A DNA stretch of 64,000 nucleotides from Sabellastarte sp. h YS-2021 (Eukaryota > Annelida > Polychaeta > Sabellida > Sabellidae). The stretch covers positions 29,367,596 through 29,431,595 of the forward strand of contig OZ024935.1 of the NCBI GenBank assembly GCA_964017235.1, in the 5' to 3' direction. This document shows, piece after piece, positions 1 to 11,000 of the stretch. The notes beneath the pieces are model-generated. The model was not told where the DNA came from, searched no databases, and was given only the letters and a program-made list of their open reading frames with translations. The translations under genes and the position numbers were made by a program. The first letter of the stretch is position 1. Every line of letters begins with the position of its first letter.

Positions 1-542
1 CTCAGTTTTCATCATAGAATTAAATTGCATTTGTCTGACAAACTCGAGGGCCATATTTGGAATTTCAGTTTCGGGGTGTGGGCCTGGTCTGCCCCCCCTC
101 ATGAGGGGTAATTTCAGGTATATCATATTGTGGTCAATCTGAAGCACTTATTTAATTTCAGGCATGTTTTGATCAGAAATGAGGACATTTTAGGCACAAT
201 TGGAGCATTACATGTCTGAACAGAAATTATTTAACCCGAATATTGCTGTTAAAATGGTGTAAAATACATGTAAATCAGCCCAAATGAGTAGTAAATGTTG
301 GTCTATAATCCTGAAATTTGGCCAGAAAATAGCCTGTAACCTACTAAATCTGACTGCATAGGTTTTAGAATTACATCCAGTATAGCAGTGATTACTGGTG
401 TGGTATATGGGCCCCAGCAGGCCTGTAATTCGCCTTCTGGGGGGTGCCTTAAGGTTTGCTCATATTTTGACCAATAAGGCAGAAGTAAGGCTGTAAACCA
501 TATTTTTGGCGAGAGTGGGCACCACTAAGAGAGAAATAAGTA
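1..542. repeat. Partial monomer 0 (lacks first 137 bp)
   Basis: The window opens at monomer position 138 (CTCAGTTTTC). This unit has G218, seven C, G255 and TTGC, so it is a C or D type; the class site is cut off. Its G-tract has six G and it ends in the normal junction before 543. Confidence 0.95.
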
Positions 543-773
543 GTGTATTCATTAAGAAATACATACCAAGCTCAAAATACATGTATTTGGAGTGCATGTA
601 GCAAGGGTACCATAAACTTTAAATTCAGCTCAAAACACCCCGTAAATGGGTTGGATCTGGCTCAAATTTTCACAGGAAACTCAGTTTTCATCATAGAATT
701 AAATTGCATTTGTCTGACAAACTCGAGGGCCATATTTGGAATTTCAGTTTCGGGGTGTGGGCCTGGTCTGCCC

Positions 774-787
774 CCCCTCATGAGGGG
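774..787. repeat. Perfect 14-bp palindrome after the C-tract (example)
   Basis: CCCCTCATGAGGGG is its own reverse complement. It occurs in every monomer with a pure C-tract. A3 monomers keep a 12-bp core (CCCTCATGAGGG). A1, A2 and monomer 4 lose it through the CATAAGG change. It could extrude as a short hairpin next to the homopolymer. Confidence 0.8.
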
Positions 788-1221
788 TAATTTCAGTTAT
801 ATCATATTGTGGTCAATCTGAAGCACTTATTTAATTTCAGGCATGTTTTGATCAGAAATGAGGACATTTTAGGCACAATTGGAGCATTACATGTCTGAAC
901 AGAAATTATTTAACCCGAATATCGCTGTTAAAATGGTGTAAAATACATGTAAATCAGGCCAAATGAGTAGTAAATGTTGGTCTATAATCCTGAAATTTGG
1001 CCAGAAAATAGCCTGTAACCTACTAAATCTGACTGCATAGGTTTTAGAATTACATCCAGTATAGCAGTGATTACTGGTGTGGTATATGGGCCTCAGCAGG
1101 CCTGTAATTCGCCTTCTGGGGGGTGCCTTAAGGTTTGCTCATATTTTGACCAATGAGGCAGAAGTAAGGCTGTAAACCATATTTTTGGCGAGAGTGGGCA
1201 CCACTAAGAGAGAAATAAGTA

Positions 1222-1900
1222 GTGTATTCATTAAGAAATACATACCAAGCTCAGAATACATGTATTGGGAGTGCATGTAGCGAGGGTACCATAAACTTTA
1301 AATTCAGCTCAAAACACCCCTTAAATGGGTTGGATCTGGCTCAAATTTTCACAGGAAACTCAGTTTTCATCATAGAATTAAATTGCATTTGTCTGACAAA
1401 CTCGAGGGCCATATTTGGAATTTCAGTTTCGGGGTGTGGGCCTGGTCTGCCCCCCCTCATGAGGGGTAATTTCAGGTATATCATATTGTGGTCAATCTGA
1501 AGCACTTATTTAATTTCAGGCATGTTTTGATCAGAAATGAGGACATTTTAGGCACAATTGGAGCATTACATGTCTGAACAGAAATTATTTAACCCGAATA
1601 TTGCTGTTAAAATGGTGTAAAATACATGTAAATCAGCCCAAATGAGTAGTAAATGTTGGTCTATAATCCTGAAATTTGGCCAGAAAATAGCCTGTAACCT
1701 ACTAAATCTGACTGCATAGGTTTTAGAATTACATCCAGTATAGCAGTGATTACTGGTGTGGTATATGGGCCTCAGCAGGCCTGTAATTCGCCTTCTGGGG
1801 GGTGCCTTAAGGTTTGCTCATATTTTGACCAATGAGGCAGAAGTAAGGCTGTAAACCATATTTTTGGCGAGAGTGGGCACCACTAAGAGAGAAATAAGTA
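1222..1900. repeat. Reference 679-bp monomer (type C) with internal map
   Basis: This is a convenient reference unit. From its start it holds: a 12-bp palindrome AATACATGTATT at about 1257-1268; KpnI GGTACC at 1285-1290; XhoI CTCGAG at 1401-1406; C7 at 1450-1456, running into palindrome CCCCTCATGAGGGG; BclI TGATCA at about 1528-1533; a second TACATGTA near 1624; and G6 at 1797-1802. AATTTCAG occurs three times within about 100 bp on either side of the C-tract. By eye the unit is moderately AT-rich. KpnI and XhoI cut once per unit, except for a lost XhoI site at 27344-27349 and a lost KpnI site at 34037-34042. Confidence 0.9.
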
Positions 1901-2475
1901 GTGTATTCATTAAGAAATACATACCAAGCTCAGAATACATGTATTGGGAGTGCATGTAGCGAGGGTACCATAAACTTTAAATTCAGCTCAAAACACCCCT
2001 TAAATGGGTTGGATCTGGCTCAAATTTTCACAGGAAACTCAGTTTTCATCATAGAATTAAATTGCATTTGTCTGACAAACTCGAGGGCCATATTTGGAAT
2101 TTCAGTTTCGGGGTGTAGGCCTGGTCTGCCCCCCCTCATGAGGGGTAATTTCAGTTATATCATATTGTGGTCAATCTGAAGCACTTATTTAATTTCAGGC
2201 ATGTTTTGATCAGAAATGAGGACATTTTAGGCACAATTGGAGCATTACATGTCTGAACAGAAATTATTTAACCCGAATATTGCTGTTAAAATGGTGTAAA
2301 ATACATGTAAATCAGCCCAAATGAGTAGTAAATGTTGGTCTATAATCCTGAAATTTGGCCAGAAAATAGCCTGTAACCTACTAAATCTGACTGCATAGGT
2401 TTTAGAATTACATCCAGTATAGCAGTGATTACTGGTGTGGTATATGGGCCTCAGCAGGCCTGTAATTCGCCTTCT

Positions 2476-2490
2476 GGGGGGGGGGGGGGG
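2476..2490. repeat. 15-G homopolymer at end of monomer 3
   Basis: Longest G-tract. The other tracts of nine or more G are at the ends of monomers 33 (9 G), 88 (11 G) and 89 (12 G). Fifteen G is the shortest run that allows four GGG blocks with one-base loops. Confidence 0.85.
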
Positions 2491-3496
2491 TGCCTTAAGG
2501 TTTGCTCATATTTTGACCAATAAGGCAGAAGTAAGGCTGTAAACCATATTTTTGGCGAGAGTGGGCACCACTAAGAGAGAAATAAGTAGTGTATTCATTA
2601 AGAAATACATACCAAGCTCAAAATACATGTATTGGGAGTGCATGTAGCGAGGGTACCATAAACTTTAAATTCAGCTCAAAACACCCCTTAAATGGGTTGG
2701 ATCTGGCTCAAATTTTCACAGGAAACTCAGTTTTCATCATAGAATTAAATTGCATTTGTCTGACAAACTCGAGGGCCATATTTGGAATTTCAGTTTCGGG
2801 GTGTGGGCCTGGTCTGCCCGCCCTCATAAGGGGTAATTTCAGTTATATCATATTGTGGTCAATCTGAAGCACTTATTTAATTTCAGGCATGTTTTGATCA
2901 GAAATGAGGACATTTTAGGCACAATTGGAGCATTACATGTCTGAACAGAAATTATTTAACCCGAATATCGCTGTTAAAATGGTGTAAAATACATGTAAAT
3001 CAGCCCAAATGAGTAGTAAATGTTGGTCTATAATCCTGAAATTTGGCCAGAAAATAGCCTGTAACCTACTAAATCTGACTGCATAGGTTTTAGAATTACA
3101 TCCAGTATAGCAGTGATTACTGATGTGGTATATGGGCCCCAGCAGGCCTGTAATTCGCCTTCTGGGGGGGTGCCTTAAGGTTTGCTCATATTTTGACCAA
3201 TAAGGCAGAAGTAAGGCTGTAAACCATATTTTTGGCGAGAGTGGGCACCACTAAGAGAGAAATAAGTAGTGTATTCATTAAGAAATACATACCAAGCTCA
3301 AAATACATATATTGGGAGTGCATGTAGCGAGGGTACCATAAACTTTAAATTCAGCTCAAAACACCCCTTAAATGGGTTGGATCTGGCTCAAATTTTCACA
3401 GGAAACTCAGTTTTCATCATAGAATTAAATTGCATTTGTCTGACAAACTCGAGGGCCATATTTGGAATTTCAGTTTCGGGGTGTGGGCCTGGTCTG

Positions 3497-3521
3497 CCCC
3501 CCCCCCCCCCCCCCCCCCCCC
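3497..3521. repeat. 25-C homopolymer in monomer 5
   Basis: This is the second longest C-tract. On the - strand it is a 25-G run, easily enough for intramolecular G-quadruplexes. It runs directly into the CCCCTCATGAGGGG palindrome. Confidence 0.85.
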
Positions 3522-3966
3522 TCATGAGGGGTAATTTCAGGTATATCATATTGTGGTCAATCTGAAGCACTTATTTAATTTCAGGCATGTTTTGATCAGA
3601 AATGAGGACATTTTAGGCACAATTGGAGCATTACATGTCTGAACAGAAATTATTTAACCCGAATATTGCTGTTAAAATGGTGTAAAATACATGTAAATCA
3701 GCCCAAATGAGTAGTAAATGTTGGTCTATAATCCTGAAATTTGGCCAGAAAATAGCCTGTAACCTACTAAATCTGACTGCATAGGTTTTAGAATTACATC
3801 CAGTATAGCAGTGATTACTGGTGTGGTATATGGGCCCCAGCAGGCCTGTAATTCGCCTTCTGGGGGGGTGCCTTAAGGTTTGCTCATATTTTGACCAATA
3901 AGGCAGAAGTAAGGCTGTAAACCATATTTTTGGCGAGAGTGGGCACCACTAAGAGAGAAATAAGTA

Positions 3967-6900
3967 GTGTATTCATTAAGAAATACATACCAAGCTCAAA
4001 ATACATATATTGGGAGTGAATGTAGCGAGGGTACCATAAACTTTAAATTCAGCTCAAAACACCCCTTAAATGGGTTGGATCTGGCTCAAATTTTCACAGG
4101 AAACTCAGTTTTCATCATAGAATTAAATTGCATTTGTCTGACAAACTCGAGGGCCATATTTGGAATTTCAGTTTCGGGGTGTGTGCCTGGTCTGCCCCCC
4201 CCCCTCATGAGGGGTAATTTCAGGTATATCATATTGTGGTCAATCTGAAGCACTTATTTAATTTCAGGCATGTTTTGATCAGAAATGAGGACATTTTAGG
4301 CACAATTGGAGCATTACATGTCTGAACAGAAATTATTTAACCCGAATATTGCTGTTAAAATGGTGTAAAATACATGTAAATCAGCCCAAATGAGTAGTAA
4401 ATGTTGGTCTATAATCCTGAAATTTGGCCAGAAAATAGCCTGTAACCTACTAAATCTGACTGCATAGGTTTTAGAATTACATCCAGTATAGCAGTGATTA
4501 CTGGTGTGGTATATGGGCCCCAGCAGGCCTGTAATTCGCCTTCTGGGGGGGTGCCTTAAGGTTTGCTCATATTTTGACCAATAAGGCAGAAGTAAGGCTG
4601 TAAACCATATTTTTGGCGAGAGTGGGCACCACTAAGAGAGAAATAAGTAGTGTATTCATTAAGAAATACATACCAAGCTCAAAATACATGTATTTGGAGT
4701 GCATGTAGCGAGGGTACCATAAACTTTAAATTCAGATCAAAACACCCCTTAAATGGGTTGGATCTGGCTCAAATTTTCACAGGAAACTCAGTTTTCATCA
4801 TAGAATTAAATTGCATTTGTCTGACAAACTCGAGGGCCATATTTGGAATTTCAGTTTCGGGGTGTGGGCCTGGTCTGCCCGCCCTCATAAGGGGTAATTT
4901 CAGTTATATCATATTGTGGTCAATCTGAAGCACTTATTTAATTTCAGGCATGTTTTGATCAGAAATGAGGACATTTTAGGCACAATTGGAGCATTACATG
5001 TCTGAACAGAAATTATTTAACCCGAATATCGCTGTTAAAATGGTGTAAAATACATGTAAATCAGCCCAAATGAGTAGTAAATGTTGGTCTATAATCCTGA
5101 AATTTGGCCAGAAAATAGCCTGTAACCTACTAAATCTGACTGCATAGGTTTTAGAATTACATCCAGTATAGCAGTGATTACTGATGTGGTATATGGGCCC
5201 CAGCAGGCCTGTAATTCGCCTTCTGGGGGGGTGCCTTAAGGTTTGCTCATATTTTGACCAATAAGGCAGAAGTAAGGCTGTAAACCATATTTTTGGCGAG
5301 AGTGGGCACAACTAAGAGAGAAATAAGTAGTGTATTCATTAAGAAATACATACCAAGCTCAAAATACATATATTGGGAGTGCATGTAGCGAGGGTACCAT
5401 AAACTTTAAATTCAGCTCAAAACACCCCTTAAATGGGTTGGATCTGGCTCAAATTTTCACAGGAAACTCAGTTTTCATCATAGAATTAAATTGCATTTGT
5501 CTGACAAACTCGAGGGCCATATTTGGAATTTCAGTTTCGGGGTGTGTGCCTGGTCTGCCCGCCCTCATGAGGGGTAATTTCAGGTATATCATATTGTGGT
5601 CAATCTGAAGCACTTATTTAATTTCAGGCATGTTTTGATCAGAAATGAGGACATTTTAGGCACAATTGGAGCATTACATGTCTGAACAGAAATTATTTAA
5701 CCCGAATATTGCTGTTAAAATGGTGTAAAATACATGTAAATCAGCCCAAATGAGTAGTAAATGTTGGTCTATAATCCTGAAATTTGGCCAGAAAATAGCC
5801 TGTAACCTACTAAATCTGACTGCATAGGTTTTAGAATTACATCCAGTATAGCAGTGATTACTGGTGTGGTATATGGGCCCCAGCAGGCCTGTAATTCGCC
5901 TTCTGGGGGGGTGCCTTAAGGTTTGCTCATATTTTGACCAATAAGGCAGAAGTAAGGCTGTAAACCATATTTTTGGCGAGAGTGGGCACCACTAAGAGAG
6001 AAATAAGTAGTGTATTCATTAAGAAATACATACCAAGCTCAAAATACATGTATTTGGAGTGCATGTAGCGAGGGTACCATAAACTTTAAATTCAGATCAA
6101 AACACCCCTTAAATGGGTTGGATCTGGCTCAAATTTTCACAGGAAACTCAGTTTTCATCATAGAATTAAATTGCATTTGTCTGACAAACTCGAGGGCCAT
6201 ATTTGGAATTTCAGTTTCGGGGTGTGGGCCTGGTCTGCCCGCCCTCATAAGGGGTAATTTCAGTTATATCATATTGTGGTCAATCTGAAGCACTTATTTA
6301 ATTTCAGGCATGTTTTGATCAGAAATGAGGACATTTTAGGCACAATTGGAGCATTACATGTCTGAACAGAAATTATTTAACCCGAATATCGCTGTTAAAA
6401 TGGTGTAAAATACATGTAAATCAGCCCAAATGAGTAGTAAATGTTGGTCTATAATCCTGAAATTTGGCCAGAAAATAGCCTGTAACCTACTAAATCTGAC
6501 TGCATAGGTTTTAGAATTACATCCAGTATAGCAGTGATTACTGATGTGGTATATGGGCCCCAGCAGGCCTGTAATTCGCCTTCTGGGGGGGTGCCTTAAG
6601 GTTTGCTCATATTTTGACCAATAAGGCAGAAGTAAGGCTGTAAACCATATTTTTGGCGAGAGTGGGCACCACTAAGAGAGAAATAAGTAGTGTATTCATT
6701 AAGAAATACATACCAAGCTCAAAATACATATATTGGGAGTGCATGTAGCGAGGGTACCATAAACTTTAAATTCAGCTCAAAACACCCCTTAAATGGGTTG
6801 GATCTGGCTCAAATTTTCACAGGAAACTCAGTTTTCATCATAGAATTAAATTGCATTTGTCTGACAAACTCGAGGGCCATATTTGGAATTTCAGTTTCGG

Positions 6901-8048
6901 GGTGTGTGCCTGGTCTGCCCCCCCTCATGAGGGGTAATTTCAGGTATATCATATTGTGGTCAATCTGAAGCACTTATTTAATTTCAGGCATGTTTTGATC
7001 AGAAATGAGGACATTTTAGGCACAATTGGAGCATTACATGTCTGAACAGAAATTATTTAACCCGAATATTGCTGTTAAAATGGTGTAAAATACATGTAAA
7101 TCAGCCCAAATGAGTAGTAAATGTTAGTCTATAATCCTGAAATTTGGCCAGAAAATAGCCTGTAACCTACTAAATCTGACTGCATAGGTTTTAGAATTAC
7201 ATCCAGTATAGCAGTGATTACTGGTGTGGTATATGGGCCTCAGCAGGCCTGTAATTCGCCTTCTGGGGGGTGCCTTAAGGTTTGCTCATATTTTGACCAA
7301 TAAGGGAGAAGTAAGGCTGTAAACCATATTTTTGGCGAGAGTGGGCACCACTAAGAGAGAAATAAGTAGTGTATTCATTAAGAAATACATACCAAGCTCA
7401 AAATACATATATTGGGAGTGCATGTAGCGAGGGTACCATAAACTTTAAATTCAGCTCAAAACACCCCTTAAATGGGTTGGATCTGGCTCAAATTTTCACA
7501 GGAAACTCAGTTTTCATCATAGAATTAAATTGCATTTGTCTGACAAACTCGAGGGCCATATTTGGAATTTCAGTTTCGGGGTGTGTGCCTGGTCTGCCCC
7601 CCCTCATGAGGGGTAATTTCAGGTATATCATATTGTGGTCAATCTGAAGCACTTATTTAATTTCAGGCATGTTTTGATCAGAAATGAGGACATTTTAGGC
7701 ACAATTGGAGCATTACATGTCTGAACAGAAATTATTTAACCCGAATATTGCTGTTAAAATGGTGTAAAATACATGTAAATCAGCCCAAATGAGTAGTAAA
7801 TGTTGGTCTATAATCCTGAAATTTGGCCAGAAAATAGCCTGTAACCTACTAAATCTGACTGCATAGGTTTTAGAATTACATCCAGTATAGCAGTGATTAC
7901 TGGTGTGGTATATGGGCCCCAGCAGGCCTGTAATTCGCCTTCTGGGGGGGTGCCTTAAGGTTTGCTCATATTTTGACCAATAAGGCAGAAGTAAGGCTGT
8001 AAACCATATTTTTGGCGAGAGTGGGCACCACTAAGAGAGAAATAAGTA
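3967..8048. repeat. Monomers 6-11: Bs, then (A1-B) dimers, then B
   Basis: Order is Bs (3967), A1 (4650), B (5330), A1 (6010), B (6690), B (7369). Monomers 7-8 and 9-10 form two dimers with a period of 1360 bp (4650 to 6010; 5330 to 6690). Monomer 8 is a B unit carrying a single G inside the C-tract (CCCGCCC). Monomer 7 has a private GGCACAACT. Monomer 10 carries the AGGGAGAAG variant near its end, which recurs at ends of D-type monomers near 21640, 36635 and 59835. This starts the first A/B domain. Confidence 0.85.
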
Positions 8049-11000
8049 GTGTATTCATTAAGAAATACATACCAAGCTCAAAATACATGTATTTGGAGTG
8101 CATGTAGCGAGGGTACCATAAACTTTAAATTCAGCTCAAAACACCCCTTAAATGGGTTGGATCTGGCTCAAATTTTCACAGGAAACTCAGTTTTCATCAT
8201 AGAATTAAATTGCATTTGTCTGACAAACTCGAGGGCCATATTTGGAATTTCAGTTTCGGGGTGTGGGCCTGGTCTGCCCGCCCTCATAAGGGGTAATTTC
8301 AGTTATATCATATTGTGGTCAATCTGAAGCACTTATTTAATTTCAGGCATGTTTTGATCAGAAATGAGGACATTTTAGGCACAATTGGAGCATTACATGT
8401 CTGAACAGAAATTATTTAACCCGAATATCGCTGTTAAAATGGTGTAAAATACATGTAAATCAGCCCAAATGAGTAGTAAATGTTGGTCTATAATCCTGAA
8501 ATTTGGCCAGAAAATAACCTGTAACCTACTAAATCTGACTGCATAGGTTTTAGAATTACATCCAGTATAGCAGTGATTACTGATGTGGTATATGGGCCCC
8601 AGCAGGCCTGTAATTCGCCTTCTGGGGGGGGTGCCTTAAGGTTTGCTCATATTTTGACCAATAAGGCAGAAGTAAGGCTGTAAACCATATTTTTGGCGAG
8701 AGTGGGCACCACTAAGAGAGAAATAAGTAGTGTATTCATTAAGAAATACATACCAAGCTCAAAATACATATATTGGGAGTGCATGTAGCGAGGGTACCAT
8801 AAACTTTAAATTCAGCTCAAAACACCCCTTAAATGGGTTGGATCTGGCTCAAATTTTCACAGGAAACTCAGTTTTCATCATAGAATTAAATTGCATTTGT
8901 CTGACAAACTCGAGGGCCATATTTGGAATTTCAGTTTCGGGGTGTGTGCCTGGTCTGCCCCCCCCCCCCCCCCCCCCTCATGAGGGGTAATTTCAGGTAT
9001 ATCATATTGTGGTCAATCTGAAGCACTTATTTAATTTCAGGCATGTTTTGATCACAAATGAGGACATTTTAGGCACAATTGGAGCATTACATGTCTGAAC
9101 AGAAATTATTTAACCCGAATATTGCTGTTAAAATGGGGTAAAATACATGTAAATCAGCCCAAATGAGTAGTAAATGTTGGTCTATAATCCTGAAATTTGG
9201 CCAGAATATAGCCTGTAACCTACTAAATCTGACTGCATAGGTTTTAGAATTACATCCAGTATAGCAGTGATTACTGATGTGGCATATGGGCCCCAGCAGG
9301 CCTGTAATTCGCCTTCTGGGGGGGTGCCTTAAGGTTTGCTCATATTTTGACCAATAAGGCAGAAGTAAGGCTGTAAACCATATTTTTGGCGAGAGTGGGC
9401 ACCACTAAGAGAGAAATAAGTAGTGTATTCATTAAGAAATACATACCAAGCTCAAAATACATATATTGGGAGTGCATGTAGCGAGGGTACCATAAACTTT
9501 AAATTCAGCTCAAAACACCCCTTAAATGGGTTGGATCTGGCTCAAATTTTCACAGGAAACTCAGTTTTCATCATAGAATTAAATTGCATTTGTCTGACAA
9601 ACTCGAGGGCCATATTTGGAATTTCAGTTTCGGGGTGTGTGCCTGGTCTGCCCCCCCTCATGAGGGGTAATTTCAGGTATATCATATTGTGGTCAATCTG
9701 AAGCACTTATTTAATTTCAGGCATGTTTTGATCAGAAATGAGGACATTTTAGGCACAATTGGAGCATTACATGTCTGAACAGAAATTATTTAACCCGAAT
9801 ATTGCTGTTAAAATGGTGTAAAATACATGTAAATCAGCCCAAATGAGTAGTAAATGTTGGTCTATAATCCTGAAATTTGGCCAGAAAATAGCCTGTAACC
9901 TACTAAATCTGACTGCATAGGTTTTAGAATTACATCCAGTATAGCAGTGATTACTGGTGTGGTATATGGGCCCCAGCAGGCCTGTAATTCGCCTTCTGGG
10001 GGGAGTGCCTTAAGGTTTGCTCATATTTTGACCAATAAGGCAGAAGTAAGGCTGTAAACCATATTTTTGGCGAGAGTGGGCACCACTAAGAGAGAAATAA
10101 GTAGTGTATTCATTAAGAAATACATACCAAGCTCAAAATACATGTATTTGGAGTGCATGTAGCGAGGGTACCATAAACTTTAAATTCAGCTCAAAACACC
10201 CCTTAAATGGGTTGGATCTGGCTCAAATTTTCACAGGAAACTCAGTTTTCATCATAGAATTAAATTGCATTTGTCTGACAAACTCGAGGGCCATATTTGG
10301 AATTTCAGTTTCGGGGTGTGGGCCTGGTCTGCCCGCCCTCATAAGGGGTAATTTCAGTTATATCATATTGTGGTCAATCTGAAGCACTTATTTAATTTCA
10401 GGCATGTTTTGATCAGAAATGAGGACATTTTAGGCACAATTGGAGCATTACATGTCTGAACAGAAATTATTTAACCCGAATATCGCTGTTAAAATGGTGT
10501 AAAATACATGTAAATCAGCCCAAATGAGTAGTAAATGTTGGTCTATAATCCTGAAATTTGGCCAGAAAATAACCTGTAACCTACTAAATCTGACTGCATA
10601 GGTTTTAGAATTACATCCAGTATAGCAGTGATTACTGATGTGGTATATGGGCCCCAGCAGGCCTGTAATTCGCCTTCTGGGGGGGGTGCCTTAAGGTTTG
10701 CTCATATTTTGACCAATAAGGCAGAAGTAAGGCTGTAAACCATATTTTTGGCGAGAGTGGGCACCACTAAGAGAGAAATAAGTAGTGTATTCATTAAGAA
10801 ATACATACCAAGCTCAAAATACATATATTGGGAGTGCATGTAGCGAGGGTACCATAAACTTTAAATTCAGCTCAAAACACCCCTTAAATGGGTTGGATCT
10901 GGCTCAAATTTTCACAGGAAACTCAGTTTTCATCATAGAATTAAATTGCATTTGTCTGACAAACTCGAGGGCCATATTTGGAATTTCAGTTTCGGGGTGT

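Larger units (their letters stand above)
543..3966. repeat. Monomers 1-5, irregular A3/C/D block
   Basis: Starts are 543, 1222, 1901, 2589 and 3269. Monomer 1 is A3-like but has a pure C7 tract and several private changes (GCAAGGG, CCCGTAAATGG, AGGCCAAATG). Monomers 2 and 3 are type C; monomer 3 has T255 without TCGC and carries the longest G-tract of the window (15 G). Monomer 4 joins a C-like 5' part (lacking G33) to an A1 3' part (CCCGCCC, CATAAGG, TCGC, GATGTGG). Monomer 5 is type D with 25 C. No short higher-order period is visible here, so this is the least ordered stretch. Confidence 0.85.

Noticed and set aside
650-670. Pol III B-box-like GGTTGGATCT, suggesting a tRNA-derived SINE
   Set aside because: It lacks the core C of the B-box consensus, and no matching A-box, cloverleaf or T-run terminator was found at sensible spacing.
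751-767. CENP-B-box match at TTTCGGGGTGTGGG
   Set aside because: Only the TTCG half fits; the second half lacks CGGG at the required spacing.
543-821. A recurring + strand reading frame of about 80-98 codons in every monomer, as a possible conserved small protein
   Set aside because: It begins at GTG, with no ATG until near the C-tract. The C-tract runs through it and changes length without regard to multiples of three, giving three different C-terminal ends in different monomers. Most variable sites change the residue. Its similarity among copies is explained by satellite homogenisation. No domain or signal is recognisable.
3388-3570. 60-codon - strand reading frame with a glycine run in monomer 5
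   Set aside because: The glycines are only the reverse strand of the expanded C-tract, and the frame is a shadow in one monomer.
4994-5311. 105-codon - strand reading frame in monomer 7
   Set aside because: It starts at TTG created by a private substitution in this monomer and crosses the variable G-tract. It is open only by chance of tract length, with no sign of coding constraint.
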